Shown here: positions 1 through 7,012 of the stretch, one piece after another
How positions within the stretch are numbered: the first letter of the stretch is position 1
How the letters are laid out: the number at the start of each line of letters is the position of its first letter
Source: GCA-002712965 sp913048525
GTDB lineage: Bacteria > Chloroflexota > Dehalococcoidia > Lucifugimonadales > UBA826
Length of the DNA stretch: 36,081 nucleotides
Assembly: GCA_913048525.1 (NCBI GenBank)
Contig: CAJWWP010000015.1
Coordinates: 1-36,081 of the forward strand
Direction: 5' to 3'
The notes under the pieces: model-generated
The model's database searches: none
Told to the model about the DNA's origin: nothing
The model's input: only the letters and a program-made list of their open reading frames with translations
Program-made: the position numbers and the translations under genes

Positions 1-596
1 TTAAGACCATTTTGACCACTCTTTTCAGGATGAAACTGAACTGCAACGACATTATCAAATGCGACAGCACTGCAGAAGTCTCGTCCGTATTCAGTATGCC
101 CAGCTATAATAGATGAATCCTTAGGCACAGCCACGTAGCTGTGAACGAAATAAAAATAAGAGTTCTGAGGAACTCCTTGAAGAACTGGATGATCAGTAGT
201 AAACCGGACAGAATTCCATCCCATATGAGGTACCTTCTGCCCCTGAGGAAGTTTCTCCACCTTACCCCTTAAAACACCTAGTCCTCGTTCATCTCCTTCA
301 TCAGATTCCTCCAATAGCAATTGGAGCCCCAAACAAACTCCCATAAATGGCTTTCCGGACTTTATCCATTCCACCAAGACTTCATCCAAACCTTGGTTTC
401 TTAGATTTACCATGGATGAGTCACAAGAGCCCTGTCCAGGAAACACTACAGCATCAGAATTCTCTACATCAGTAGCATTCCCAGACACTTTGACTAATGC
501 TCCTGATTTCTCCAAGGCTTTTTCAACACTCCTAATATTTCCCGCCTGGTAGTCGATTACGGTTATTCTTGGGCTTTCAGTCTCTTTATTCGTCAT
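1..596 (-). CDS. hisH: Imidazole glycerol phosphate synthase glutaminase subunit HisH (3' end cut off by window)
   Basis: HisH hydrolyses glutamine and passes ammonia to HisF, which makes imidazole glycerol phosphate and AICAR in histidine synthesis. Reading the minus strand from ATG at 596 gives an open frame to the window edge, about 198 residues. I see the class I amidotransferase nucleophile motif GVCLGLQ (Cys88) and the FHPEKSG motif carrying the catalytic His near the truncated end. The early motif VIDYQAGN is also typical of the family. An AAAGGA ribosome site lies just before the ATG. The start overlaps the 3' end of the upstream adenosyltransferase gene by 11 bases, so the two are probably co-transcribed. 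Only the last few residues and the stop are missing, because the window ends. Assignment is firm. Confidence 0.95.
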   Translation of the reverse strand, partial: MTNKETESPRITVIDYQAGNIRSVEKALEKSGALVKVSGNATDVENSDAVVFPGQGSCDSSMVNLRNQGLDEVLVEWIKSGKPFMGVCLGLQLLLEESDEGDERGLGVLRGKVEKLPQGQKVPHMGWNSVRFTTDHPVLQGVPQNSYFYFVHSYVAVPKDSSIIAGHTEYGRDFCSAVAFDNVVAVQFHPEKSGQNGL

Positions 597-1155
597 CCGA
601 AATCCTTTGTCCGGTTATAACTTCGGGAGAAATATCGCGATCTTCATACCTAGCCATCATAAAAAGAAGATCAGAAAGCCTGTTTACAAATTTCAGCATT
701 TCCCCATTAACCAACATGGAGTCAGAATCCAAAGCAACGAGACGTCTCTCCAGCGTCCTCACCCCAGTTCTCGCCACATCTAATGCAGCTGAACCTGGTG
801 ATGCCCCTGAAACTATGAAGTCGGAAGGCAAGTCGACAGAGTCAGAAAGTTTATCTATATATTTCTCCAATTCCGTTATCATTTCAGAGTCAATAGTATG
901 GTAATGGTCAGTAAGTTTCTCGTGATTTTCTGGAAGAGTTGCTAGCTCTGCCCCAACAGTAAACATACGATTTTGTATATGGAGTAACAATTCCTTATTG
1001 TCCCTATCTAGACATAATGCCCTAGCCAAACCCATATACGAAACCACGGAGTCAGCCTCGCCGTAAGCCTCGCATCGGGGATCAGACTTTGGGACCCGTC
1101 CACCAAAAAAAAGTCCCGTCTCTCCTTGATCGCCCGACTTGGTGTATATCTTCAA
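586..1155 (-). CDS. PduO-type cob(I)alamin adenosyltransferase
   Basis: This enzyme transfers the adenosyl group of ATP to reduced cobalamin to make adenosylcobalamin, in the cytoplasm. The 189-residue length and the N-terminal ATP motif (IYTKSGDQGETGLFFGGRVPK) fit the PduO N-terminal family. The C-terminal half has the usual RTLERRLVAL segment followed by FVNRLSDLLFMMARYED. One difference is visible: the motif normally read as GTxDEL is GEADSV here, so the Asp remains but the following acidic residue is Ser. It overlaps hisH by 11 bases, an unusual pairing. No B12-box riboswitch is visible upstream. No other cobalamin-specific gene is nearby, so a role in corrinoid salvage is an inference. 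Confidence 0.9.
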   Translation of the reverse strand: MKIYTKSGDQGETGLFFGGRVPKSDPRCEAYGEADSVVSYMGLARALCLDRDNKELLLHIQNRMFTVGAELATLPENHEKLTDHYHTIDSEMITELEKYIDKLSDSVDLPSDFIVSGASPGSAALDVARTGVRTLERRLVALDSDSMLVNGEMLKFVNRLSDLLFMMARYEDRDISPEVITGQRISDDE

Positions 1156-1203
1156 TGTGACTCTCCGATTTAGTTAGATGAACCCCATAAATCTAAGGAT
1201 ATG

Positions 1204-1215
1204 TTTTGGCCAAAA
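1204..1215. promoter_or_regulatory. 12-bp perfect palindrome, possible operator
   Basis: TTTTGGCCAAAA is a perfect 12-base palindrome. It lies a few bases downstream of the candidate -10 box at 1226-1231 (minus strand), about where transcription of the adenosyltransferase gene would start. A repressor site is plausible from the position alone; no specific regulator is suggested. Confidence 0.25.
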
Positions 1216-1225
1216 TAGTGCCCTG

Positions 1226-1231
1226 ATTATA
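1226..1231 (-). promoter_or_regulatory. Candidate -10 box for the adenosyltransferase-hisH operon
   Basis: The minus strand reads TATAAT here, giving a 5' untranslated region of about 60 bases before the ATG at 1155. No good -35 hexamer is present 16-18 bases upstream, so the call rests on the -10 match and the position. Confidence 0.35.
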
Positions 1232-1407
1232 TCAGTGACATACATCAAAAAAGACAACAACTATCAAAGGAAGATTCCAAGAATATTGCAACTTTATAGA
1301 CCGCACAAACTACGGGGCAACCTGAAACTGTACCAAGCTCCGAATGAGGAACCCAGGGGGCTAACCCATACCTTTTATACAACCTCGGCTGGTAGCATAA
1401 ACACCTA

Positions 1408-2061
1408 TTAGATATTCGGCTGTGGCGTAGTTCTCAAATAATCCTTGACGATTGTATGCCCTTTAGGAAACTTACCGGGGATATCCTCAGTAGGTACGGC
1501 CGGAATCACTATACAATCTTCCCCATGCTTCCAATCAACAGGAGTCGCTACCTGGTACTCAGCAGTTAGTTGAAGTGAGTCTATGACTCTGAGAATCTCA
1601 ACAAAATTTCGACCTGTTGAGGCGGGATATGAAATAACTAGTTTCACTTTCTTATCTGGACCAATTATAAATACCGACCTCACCGTTAAAGTATCGCTCG
1701 CGTTAGGGTGGATCATGCCATAAGAATTGGCTATTTCCTTATCTGGGTCTTCAATTAGTGGAAAATCCACTAATGCCCCTTGCGTCTCATTAACGTCTTT
1801 GATCCACTCTGTATGAGACTCCAGGGGAGTCAAGCCGGGTTTAGTCCCAACACTTAGAACTAGCACCTTAACATTTCTTTGGGAAAAGTCTTCCTTTAAA
1901 TTAGCCACTCGCCCAATTTCAGTAGTACAAACTGGGGTGAAGTCCGCTGGGTGAGACATCAAAATTCCCCAATCGTCACCTAACCAATCATGGAAATTGA
2001 TTTCCCCTACTGTGGTGTTAGCAGTAAAATTTGGCGCTTCATCACCAATTTTCAAGTCCAT
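1408..2061 (-). CDS. Peroxiredoxin, 1-Cys (Prx6-like) type
   Basis: Thiol peroxidase that reduces H2O2 and organic or lipid hydroperoxides in the cytoplasm. The 217-residue length matches the Prx6 group, which has an AhpC/TSA domain plus a C-terminal dimerisation domain. The peroxidatic site PADFTPVCTTE is intact (Cys45, Thr42, Pro38), and the later VRSVFIIGPDKK segment carries the conserved Arg. A second Cys lies in WKHGEDCIVIP near residue 184, in the C-terminal domain; it is not at the usual resolving position, so a 1-Cys mechanism is likely but not proven. The ATG is preceded by AAGGAGG seven bases upstream, one of the strongest ribosome sites in the window. It is followed by a 252-base gap, so it is probably transcribed alone or with the upstream E1 gene 74 bases away. 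Confidence 0.92.
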   Translation of the reverse strand: MDLKIGDEAPNFTANTTVGEINFHDWLGDDWGILMSHPADFTPVCTTEIGRVANLKEDFSQRNVKVLVLSVGTKPGLTPLESHTEWIKDVNETQGALVDFPLIEDPDKEIANSYGMIHPNASDTLTVRSVFIIGPDKKVKLVISYPASTGRNFVEILRVIDSLQLTAEYQVATPVDWKHGEDCIVIPAVPTEDIPGKFPKGHTIVKDYLRTTPQPNI

Positions 2062-2135
2062 ACTGAGACCTCCTTAATACATCCCTATAACAAAATCCTA
2101 AAATTTAGCCGAGTGCTGATTTAATTTTACTTTGA

Positions 2136-3044
2136 CTATCCAGTGAGAGGAGCTCCCCCACAAAAAGCAACATAGTCAATTAACTCTGTAACAGTAGGTT
2201 CATCTCCACAAAGTGGACATTGGGGATTACGGCGGATTTTCACTGTTCTAAATTCCATACTCAAGGCATCTATTAGGAGTAGTCTTCCTGACAAGGAATC
2301 CCCTACACCAAGAATCTGCTTTACCACCTCTGTTGCCTGGATTGTCCCAACCATACCTGGAAGCATGCCTAAAACACCTGCTTCAGCGCAGCTGGGAACT
2401 TCGCCCGGCGGCGGCGGCGTAGGAAATAAACAGCGGTAACACCCTTGCCCAGGTATATATGTAGTGGCCTGCCCATCAAATAGCAGAATACTCCCGTCAA
2501 CTAGGGTTTTTCCCGACAGATAAGCTGCGTCATTAACTAGATATCTTGTTGGGAAATTATCGGCTCCGTTAACAATCACATCATAATCCTTCATTATCTC
2601 CATAGCGTTAACAGAGGAGATAGGCTCTTCGTGAATATTCACGGTTGTATCGGGATTGTATGCTTTGAGAGTCTCAACGGCCGATTCCACTTTAGGGCGG
2701 CCTATGTCGTCATTGAAGTGAAGTATTTGTCTTTGTAAGTTGGTAACGTCTACATCGTCAAAATCAACCAACCCAACGGTTCCCACTCCTGCTAATGTCA
2801 AATAGATCGTAATGGGAGAGCCAAGTCCTCCAGCACCAACCATCAATACCTTGGCGTCCAACAATTTTCTCTGCCCGACACTTCCCACTTGAGGCATTAT
2901 TATGTGCCTGCTGTACCGACTCACTTGATATGGAGTCAAAGCAGTGGTTTTTTTCTGTGCCTCAGTCTGTGTAGCCAAGAGGGTCCTCCCTACGCTATTC
3001 AACGAGTTAAAATTATTCCCAGAATTCGAGTATAGCATTGACAT
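2136..3044 (-). CDS. moeB: MoeB/ThiF-type E1 adenylyltransferase
   Basis: E1-like enzyme that adenylates the C-terminal glycine of a small sulfur-carrier protein (MoaD or ThiS type), preparing it for thiocarboxylation in molybdopterin, thiamin or related sulfur transfer. The nucleotide motif GAGGLGSP is at about residues 70-77 and the ThiF-family SRYSRHI motif at 43-48. The Cys of SCAEAGVLG matches the family active-site loop. Two CxxC pairs (CYRC and CPLC) form the usual zinc site. There is no C-terminal rhodanese domain. About 38 residues precede the conserved core, longer than E. coli MoeB; the ribosome site before the ATG is weak, so a later start is possible. No MoaD or ThiS partner gene is in the window, so MoeB and ThiF cannot be told apart here. 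Confidence 0.85.
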   Translation of the reverse strand: MSMLYSNSGNNFNSLNSVGRTLLATQTEAQKKTTALTPYQVSRYSRHIIMPQVGSVGQRKLLDAKVLMVGAGGLGSPITIYLTLAGVGTVGLVDFDDVDVTNLQRQILHFNDDIGRPKVESAVETLKAYNPDTTVNIHEEPISSVNAMEIMKDYDVIVNGADNFPTRYLVNDAAYLSGKTLVDGSILLFDGQATTYIPGQGCYRCLFPTPPPPGEVPSCAEAGVLGMLPGMVGTIQATEVVKQILGVGDSLSGRLLLIDALSMEFRTVKIRRNPQCPLCGDEPTVTELIDYVAFCGGAPLTG

Positions 3045-3109
3045 ATTTACTCTTCAAACAGTAAGCAATGTTCAAGGCATTCTCTCAACAAGCAAATTTA
3101 CTTCCGGTC

Positions 3110-3135
3110 CTGATTAATCAGATTATTTGAATCTG
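3110..3135. promoter_or_regulatory. Two overlapping inverted repeats between divergent genes
   Basis: CTGATTAATCAG (3110-3121) is a perfect 12-base palindrome. It overlaps a second dyad, CAGATT-5-AATCTG (3119-3135). The site sits between the divergent E1 gene and the NYN gene, about 60 bases upstream of the latter's -10 box. It could bind a dimeric regulator; which one cannot be told. Confidence 0.3.
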
Positions 3136-3190
3136 CAACTAATAAAATATCGTATCCAACAGTTATAAAAGACAGCACGCAAATACAAGA

Positions 3191-3199
3191 TGGTATAAT
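3191..3199 (+). promoter_or_regulatory. Extended -10 promoter for the NYN-coaX-coaBC operon
   Basis: TGGTATAAT is a full consensus -10 hexamer with the TGn extension. No convincing -35 box lies upstream, which is normal for extended -10 promoters. Transcription would start near 3206, about 33 bases before the TTG codon of the NYN gene. Confidence 0.55.
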
Positions 3200-3238
3200 T
3201 CTATGAGTTTTTAAAAATCCAGCAGCCTTTTTAGGCAG

Positions 3239-4450
3239 TTGTCAAAAGCGGTTTATACCGCATCAGTGGTCGCAATTGCCGACCCCCTAGAGTGGAATTC
3301 CTTGACTGACGCAAACATCGCACTCCTTATCGACTACGAAAATGTAGGCGGAGACTCCATGCAAAGCCTGGTAGAACAGCTATCCGGCATGGGAAGAATA
3401 ATCGTAAAACGAGCATATGCCGATTGGTCCACCCAAAGAAAGGGACAAGAACGCCTGATAGAACTCGGGGTTGAAGCAGTACACAATTACAGAGGCACAA
3501 GAGCAGGCAAAAACTCTTGCGATATAAAACTGACTATCGATGCGGTGGAACTGCTACACAGTGCCCAAGTAGACACATTTGTAATTGTATCTTCAGACAG
3601 CGACTTCGTACCTTTGGTTAATCATCTGCGAGGATCAGGTAAGTCAGTGGTTGGGGCAGGCCGCCGAGCGGTAACCTCAACAACAATGGTTAAATCCTGT
3701 GATAGATATATATTCCTAGGTACTAGTGATACTGGAACGGATGACTACGAAAGAAATCGGACAACAAGAACTCCGCGCCGAAACGAGCGTAGCCGAAGAC
3801 CATTAGAACCCTCTGTCCATTCCAACGGAGCGGAGATTGCAGCAACTTCAGAGGCAGTAACAACATTACTGACAAGAGCAATCGAGGCAACCATGGACGA
3901 CAACGGAAATGCGCTGGGGACCCGACTTGCTCAGACTATGACAAGGATAGATCCCAGCTTTAGCTATCGTGATGCAGGCTATCGATCCTTTAGAGAGTTT
4001 TTGATGTCTCGCGATGAAATTAGTGTGACCACTCACCAAGGAACAGATTTCACTGTCTCCTTGAAATCACCCGATATAACTTCCGTGGGCCCTCCTAACG
4101 GTAACTTATCTAAACCTAGTGTGCCTGGCACTAGCCCTCGTATAATCAATCCTCCCGTTTCCAACAAAGACAATGACTCTGACTACGTTGAGACTACGGA
4201 TAACATAGAAGTCCAGACGGATGATGAGGAACTTCCTAACAACTGGGAAGACAAAGTCGACTCTGCCTGGAATGACCGCGAGAAAGACCGAATATCCGGT
4301 CCATCAGCTGCGACAGAGGCGGCCAAGATATTAGGCTTCAAGAGGCTGCGGGATTCCATATTTCCCACCCTGGATAATTTGTTAGATGCAAGCAAATTAC
4401 TAAAATCCAACTGGTCGAGAAACAGAAATTACGTCGAGAAGAAGAAATAA
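3239..4450 (+). CDS. NYN (PIN-like) domain protein with a LOTUS/OST-HTH domain
   Basis: Probable RNA-processing or RNA-binding protein of 403 residues. The NYN nuclease-like domain spans about residues 25-160. Its acidic residues are in place: Asp32 in LLIDYENVG, Asp95 and Asp101 in the SCDIKLTIDA region, and Asp120/Asp122 in SSDSDF. A LOTUS/OST-HTH domain follows at about 203-275 (ending FREFLM...ISVTT...FTVSL). An acidic, low-complexity linker and a basic C-terminal tail come after it. NYN domains are related to metal-dependent RNases and LOTUS domains bind RNA in other systems; the actual target here is unknown. The TTG at 3239 is the longest start, with no strong ribosome site; a GTG at 3266 would still keep the whole NYN domain. 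The gene lies 27 bases before coaX and is probably in the same operon. Confidence 0.85.
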   Translation: MSKAVYTASVVAIADPLEWNSLTDANIALLIDYENVGGDSMQSLVEQLSGMGRIIVKRAYADWSTQRKGQERLIELGVEAVHNYRGTRAGKNSCDIKLTIDAVELLHSAQVDTFVIVSSDSDFVPLVNHLRGSGKSVVGAGRRAVTSTTMVKSCDRYIFLGTSDTGTDDYERNRTTRTPRRNERSRRPLEPSVHSNGAEIAATSEAVTTLLTRAIEATMDDNGNALGTRLAQTMTRIDPSFSYRDAGYRSFREFLMSRDEISVTTHQGTDFTVSLKSPDITSVGPPNGNLSKPSVPGTSPRIINPPVSNKDNDSDYVETTDNIEVQTDDEELPNNWEDKVDSAWNDREKDRISGPSAATEAAKILGFKRLRDSIFPTLDNLLDASKLLKSNWSRNRNYVEKKK

Positions 4451-4477
4451 AATTGTTGGCTCAGAGGCAATATACAG

Positions 4478-5251
4478 GTGCTTCTCGCGATAGACATTGG
4501 GAATACTAATATCACGGTTGGTTTATTCAACGGTGATATTCTATCCGCAACATGGCGGATATCCACCGACTCCAGCAAAACCTCAGATGAATACGGTCTG
4601 CAACTTACTCAAATGTTGGAAGGGGGCAAATCGGATGTCGGAGATATATCCCACGTCGCAATCTGTAGTGTGGTACCTCCACTAACTCCTACATTTCAAA
4701 GTCTTTGCCAACGTTATTTTGGAACTGATCCTCTTGTTGTGGGTTCCGGTACTAAAACTGGAGTAAAGGTACTGTACGACAGTCCTCGAGACGTTGGGAC
4801 CGACAGAGTAGTAGATGCTGCCGCTGCTCTTCATATTTACGGGGGACCTGCGATAATTGTTGACCTAGGAACAGCCACTGTGTTTGATGCTATTACAAAG
4901 TCCGGAGAATATTTAGGAGGGGCTATCGCCCCAGGAATGGGGATCTCTGGCGATGCTTTGTTCAGAGCAACATCTCAATTGCGTAGAGTAGAACTGACAG
5001 CACCTGAAACCGCCATTGGTAGAAACACACCACATTCAATCCAATCAGGTTTAGTTCTGGGATACACAGAGCTTGTCAAAGGCATGATAAAAAGATTCAA
5101 AGAAGAGTTGAGCAGTGACGCGTGTGTAATTGGAACTGGAGGACTAGCCAACGTAGTTCAAAAAGAATCCTCAGTATTCGACACTGTTGATCCAGACTTA
5201 ACGCTTAAGGGACTTCAAATCGTCCATTCGCTAAACGAATTTGCAAAATGA
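4478..5251 (+). CDS. coaX: Type III pantothenate kinase
   Basis: Phosphorylates pantothenate with ATP, the first step of coenzyme A synthesis. The 257 residues carry the type III signature motifs: DIGNTN at residues 6-11 (phosphate binding), GTDRVVDAAAAL around residue 107 (catalytic Asp), and DLGTATVFDAI near 130. The start is a GTG with AGAGG about 10 bases upstream. The last four bases overlap the coaBC start (ATGA), so the two are translationally coupled and supply steps 1 to 3 of the same pathway. Type III kinases generally resist CoA feedback and need a monovalent cation; that is family knowledge, not seen here. Confidence 0.95.
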   Translation: MLLAIDIGNTNITVGLFNGDILSATWRISTDSSKTSDEYGLQLTQMLEGGKSDVGDISHVAICSVVPPLTPTFQSLCQRYFGTDPLVVGSGTKTGVKVLYDSPRDVGTDRVVDAAAALHIYGGPAIIVDLGTATVFDAITKSGEYLGGAIAPGMGISGDALFRATSQLRRVELTAPETAIGRNTPHSIQSGLVLGYTELVKGMIKRFKEELSSDACVIGTGGLANVVQKESSVFDTVDPDLTLKGLQIVHSLNEFAK

Positions 5252-6483
5252 GCTCTAATATGACAGGACCACTTTACAAAAAAAGAATCGTATTAGGAGT
5301 CACCGGAAGCATAGCATGCTATAAATCAATAGACCTTGCTAGCAAATTTAAGCAGGCAGGTGCTGAAGTAGATGTTATTCTTACAGAGTCGGCAACCAAG
5401 TTTGTAACACCCCTTAGTTTTAAAAGCATCACCCACCGGCAAGTGGTCACCGATCTCTTTGACCTTGATTCTGAATTAGCAATAAACCATGTATTCCTAG
5501 CCGAACAGGCAGACATATTTGTGATTGCCCCTGCAAGTGCCAACACCATTGCAAAACTTGCAAACGGCTTGAGCGATAATCCTCTCCTTACTTCGGTGCT
5601 AGCAACAAAAGCTCCTATCGTCGTCGCACCCGCAATGGATGCCGACATGTTTGAAAATGCTGCCACCCAAAGAAATGTGGCCACACTAATGTCAGATGGT
5701 GTGTTTATTGCAGGACCTGCTGAGGGAAGATTAGCATCTGGACTTGTCGGGCTAGGTCGAATGGTCGAACCATCTGACTTAGTCGGTGTTACTGAAATGG
5801 TGCTCGGCAGAAATGGTGACTTCTCTGGTAAACGCATAGTCGTCAGTGCTGGAGGAACACAGGAACCAATTGATCCTGTCCGCACAATCGGGAATAGATC
5901 TTCAGGAAAGATGGGTTACGCAATCGCCGAAGCAGCAAGAAACAGAGGTGCCATCGTGACACTTGTGTCAGCTCCAACAGCACTTCCAGACCTAGTTGGA
6001 GTAAGAACAATCAAAGTTGAAAGTGCGTTGGATATGCAAGAAGCCCTTAGCACGGAGTGTAACGATGCTCACTCCATTATCATGGCAGCAGCCGTCGCGG
6101 ACTGGAGACCTGTAAGAACCTTGAAATCCAAAGCAAAGAAAAGCAACGCAGAAACTTGGAAAATAGATCTTACGAAGAACCCGGACATAATAGCGGGAAT
6201 TCAGTCTAGTCGATCCAATGAATCAGATAATTTAGTCAAAGTTGGATTCGCAGCCGAAAGTGAAAATTTAATCGAAAACGGCTCAGCCAAGGTCAGTAAA
6301 AAAGGGTTGGATTTTATAGTCGCCAACGACATCACTGCTCAAGATAGTGGGTTTTCAGTAGACACTAACAAAGTGACTATCATCCATGCCGACGGAACAA
6401 TAGAGAAATTACCTCTAATGTCAAAGTACGAAGTCGGAAACGCCATATTGGATAGGGTAAAACCCGGCCTAAGCTCTAAATAA
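5248..6483 (+). CDS. coaBC: Bifunctional phosphopantothenoylcysteine decarboxylase/synthetase CoaBC
   Basis: Couples cysteine to 4'-phosphopantothenate (CoaB) and decarboxylates the product (CoaC, FMN-dependent). The N-terminal flavoprotein domain spans about residues 10-185, with GVTGSIACYK, the active-site His81 in INHVFLAEQAD, and ASANTIAKLANG. The CoaB domain follows from about 190, with SAGGTQEPIDPVR, NRSSGKMG, AAAVADWRP and KNPDI. Two CoaC positions differ from the classic enzyme. The PAMNxxM motif reads PAMDADM (Asn to Asp131), and the ACG of the substrate-clamp loop reads ASG (Cys to Ser164). Both residues matter in E. coli Dfp. The gene overlaps coaX by 4 bases and is the obvious CoaBC of this genome, so a lineage-specific variant is likelier than loss of activity. 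Confidence 0.94.
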   Translation: MSSNMTGPLYKKRIVLGVTGSIACYKSIDLASKFKQAGAEVDVILTESATKFVTPLSFKSITHRQVVTDLFDLDSELAINHVFLAEQADIFVIAPASANTIAKLANGLSDNPLLTSVLATKAPIVVAPAMDADMFENAATQRNVATLMSDGVFIAGPAEGRLASGLVGLGRMVEPSDLVGVTEMVLGRNGDFSGKRIVVSAGGTQEPIDPVRTIGNRSSGKMGYAIAEAARNRGAIVTLVSAPTALPDLVGVRTIKVESALDMQEALSTECNDAHSIIMAAAVADWRPVRTLKSKAKKSNAETWKIDLTKNPDIIAGIQSSRSNESDNLVKVGFAAESENLIENGSAKVSKKGLDFIVANDITAQDSGFSVDTNKVTIIHADGTIEKLPLMSKYEVGNAILDRVKPGLSSK

Positions 6484-6500
6484 ATGAGGTGTTCCCAAAG

Positions 6501-7010
6501 TTGCCAACCAAAATAGCAATAATATCTGATACCCATTGCTCAACTTGGGAAGAAGTTCATCCAGATATTCGCAAGGCCGTTGAAGTTTCCGATATAGCTG
6601 TGCACTGTGGTGATATTGTACGAATGCCGGTTGTAGAAGGGTTTTTGCGCTCAGCCACTATAGGGTACGTAGTTCATGGCAATTCAGATCCAGTCGACCT
6701 AAGGTCACAACTTCCATACAAGGAAGTTTTTGAAGTTGAAGGGGTGACCATAGGTGCCATACATCCAGCTTGGGGAGGCCCCGAGTTTCCTCCAGAAGAG
6801 CTTTTTAACGACTTCCCCGAAAAGCCAGATGTAATTTTATTTGGCCATACCCACGAACCCATGAACAAGTCAATTAAAGGTGTGCTCTTCGTAAATCCTG
6901 GCCAAGGATATAAGTCATTTATGGAAGATTGCACCATGGCATTATTGGAAGTTGATAAAGGTAAAATTGAGGTTAACATAGTCACTGTGGTCAAAGGTAG
7001 ACCTTCATAA
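6501..7010 (+). CDS. YfcE/MJ0936-family metallophosphoesterase
   Basis: Small calcineurin-like phosphoesterase with a two-metal centre, probably cytoplasmic; family members cleave phosphodiesters in vitro and natural substrates are uncertain. All metal-binding motifs are visible in order: SDTH (Asp and His), HCGDI, HGNSDP, GHTHEP and VNPGQG. The TTG at 6501 is chosen because GAGGTG lies nine bases upstream; a GTG at 6489, inside that ribosome site, would add four residues. It starts shortly after the coaBC stop and is probably the last gene of that operon. It ends two bases from the end of the convergent yqeK-like gene, leaving no room for a separate terminator. Confidence 0.85.
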   Translation: MPTKIAIISDTHCSTWEEVHPDIRKAVEVSDIAVHCGDIVRMPVVEGFLRSATIGYVVHGNSDPVDLRSQLPYKEVFEVEGVTIGAIHPAWGGPEFPPEELFNDFPEKPDVILFGHTHEPMNKSIKGVLFVNPGQGYKSFMEDCTMALLEVDKGKIEVNIVTVVKGRPS

Positions 7011-7012
7011 TA

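Larger units (their letters stand above)
1156..1407. other. Intergenic region upstream of the adenosyltransferase gene
   Basis: These 252 bases separate the adenosyltransferase start from the end of the peroxiredoxin gene; both genes lie on the minus strand. The only open frame in it, on the plus strand, has no recognisable motif. I see a possible minus-strand -10 box and a 12-base palindrome, listed separately, and no tRNA or known riboswitch pattern that I can support. Confidence 0.6.

Noticed and set aside
1156..1407. Cobalamin riboswitch before the corrinoid adenosyltransferase
   Set aside because: I looked for a B12-box-like sequence on the minus strand and found none.
1178..1411. Plus-strand open frame in the gap upstream of the adenosyltransferase gene, and an RNA-like run around 1340-1370
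   Set aside because: The translated product has no family motif. The plus-strand run GAGGAACCCAGGGGGCTAACCC faintly recalls a c-di-AMP riboswitch, but it has no plus-strand gene to control and the rest of the pattern is missing.
2402..2418. GGC repeat run in the E1 gene
   Set aside because: It encodes a short run of prolines in frame and is not a tandem repeat element.
5319..5885. 188-residue open frame antisense to coaBC
   Set aside because: A shadow of the coding frame; no motif, and the sense gene is certain.
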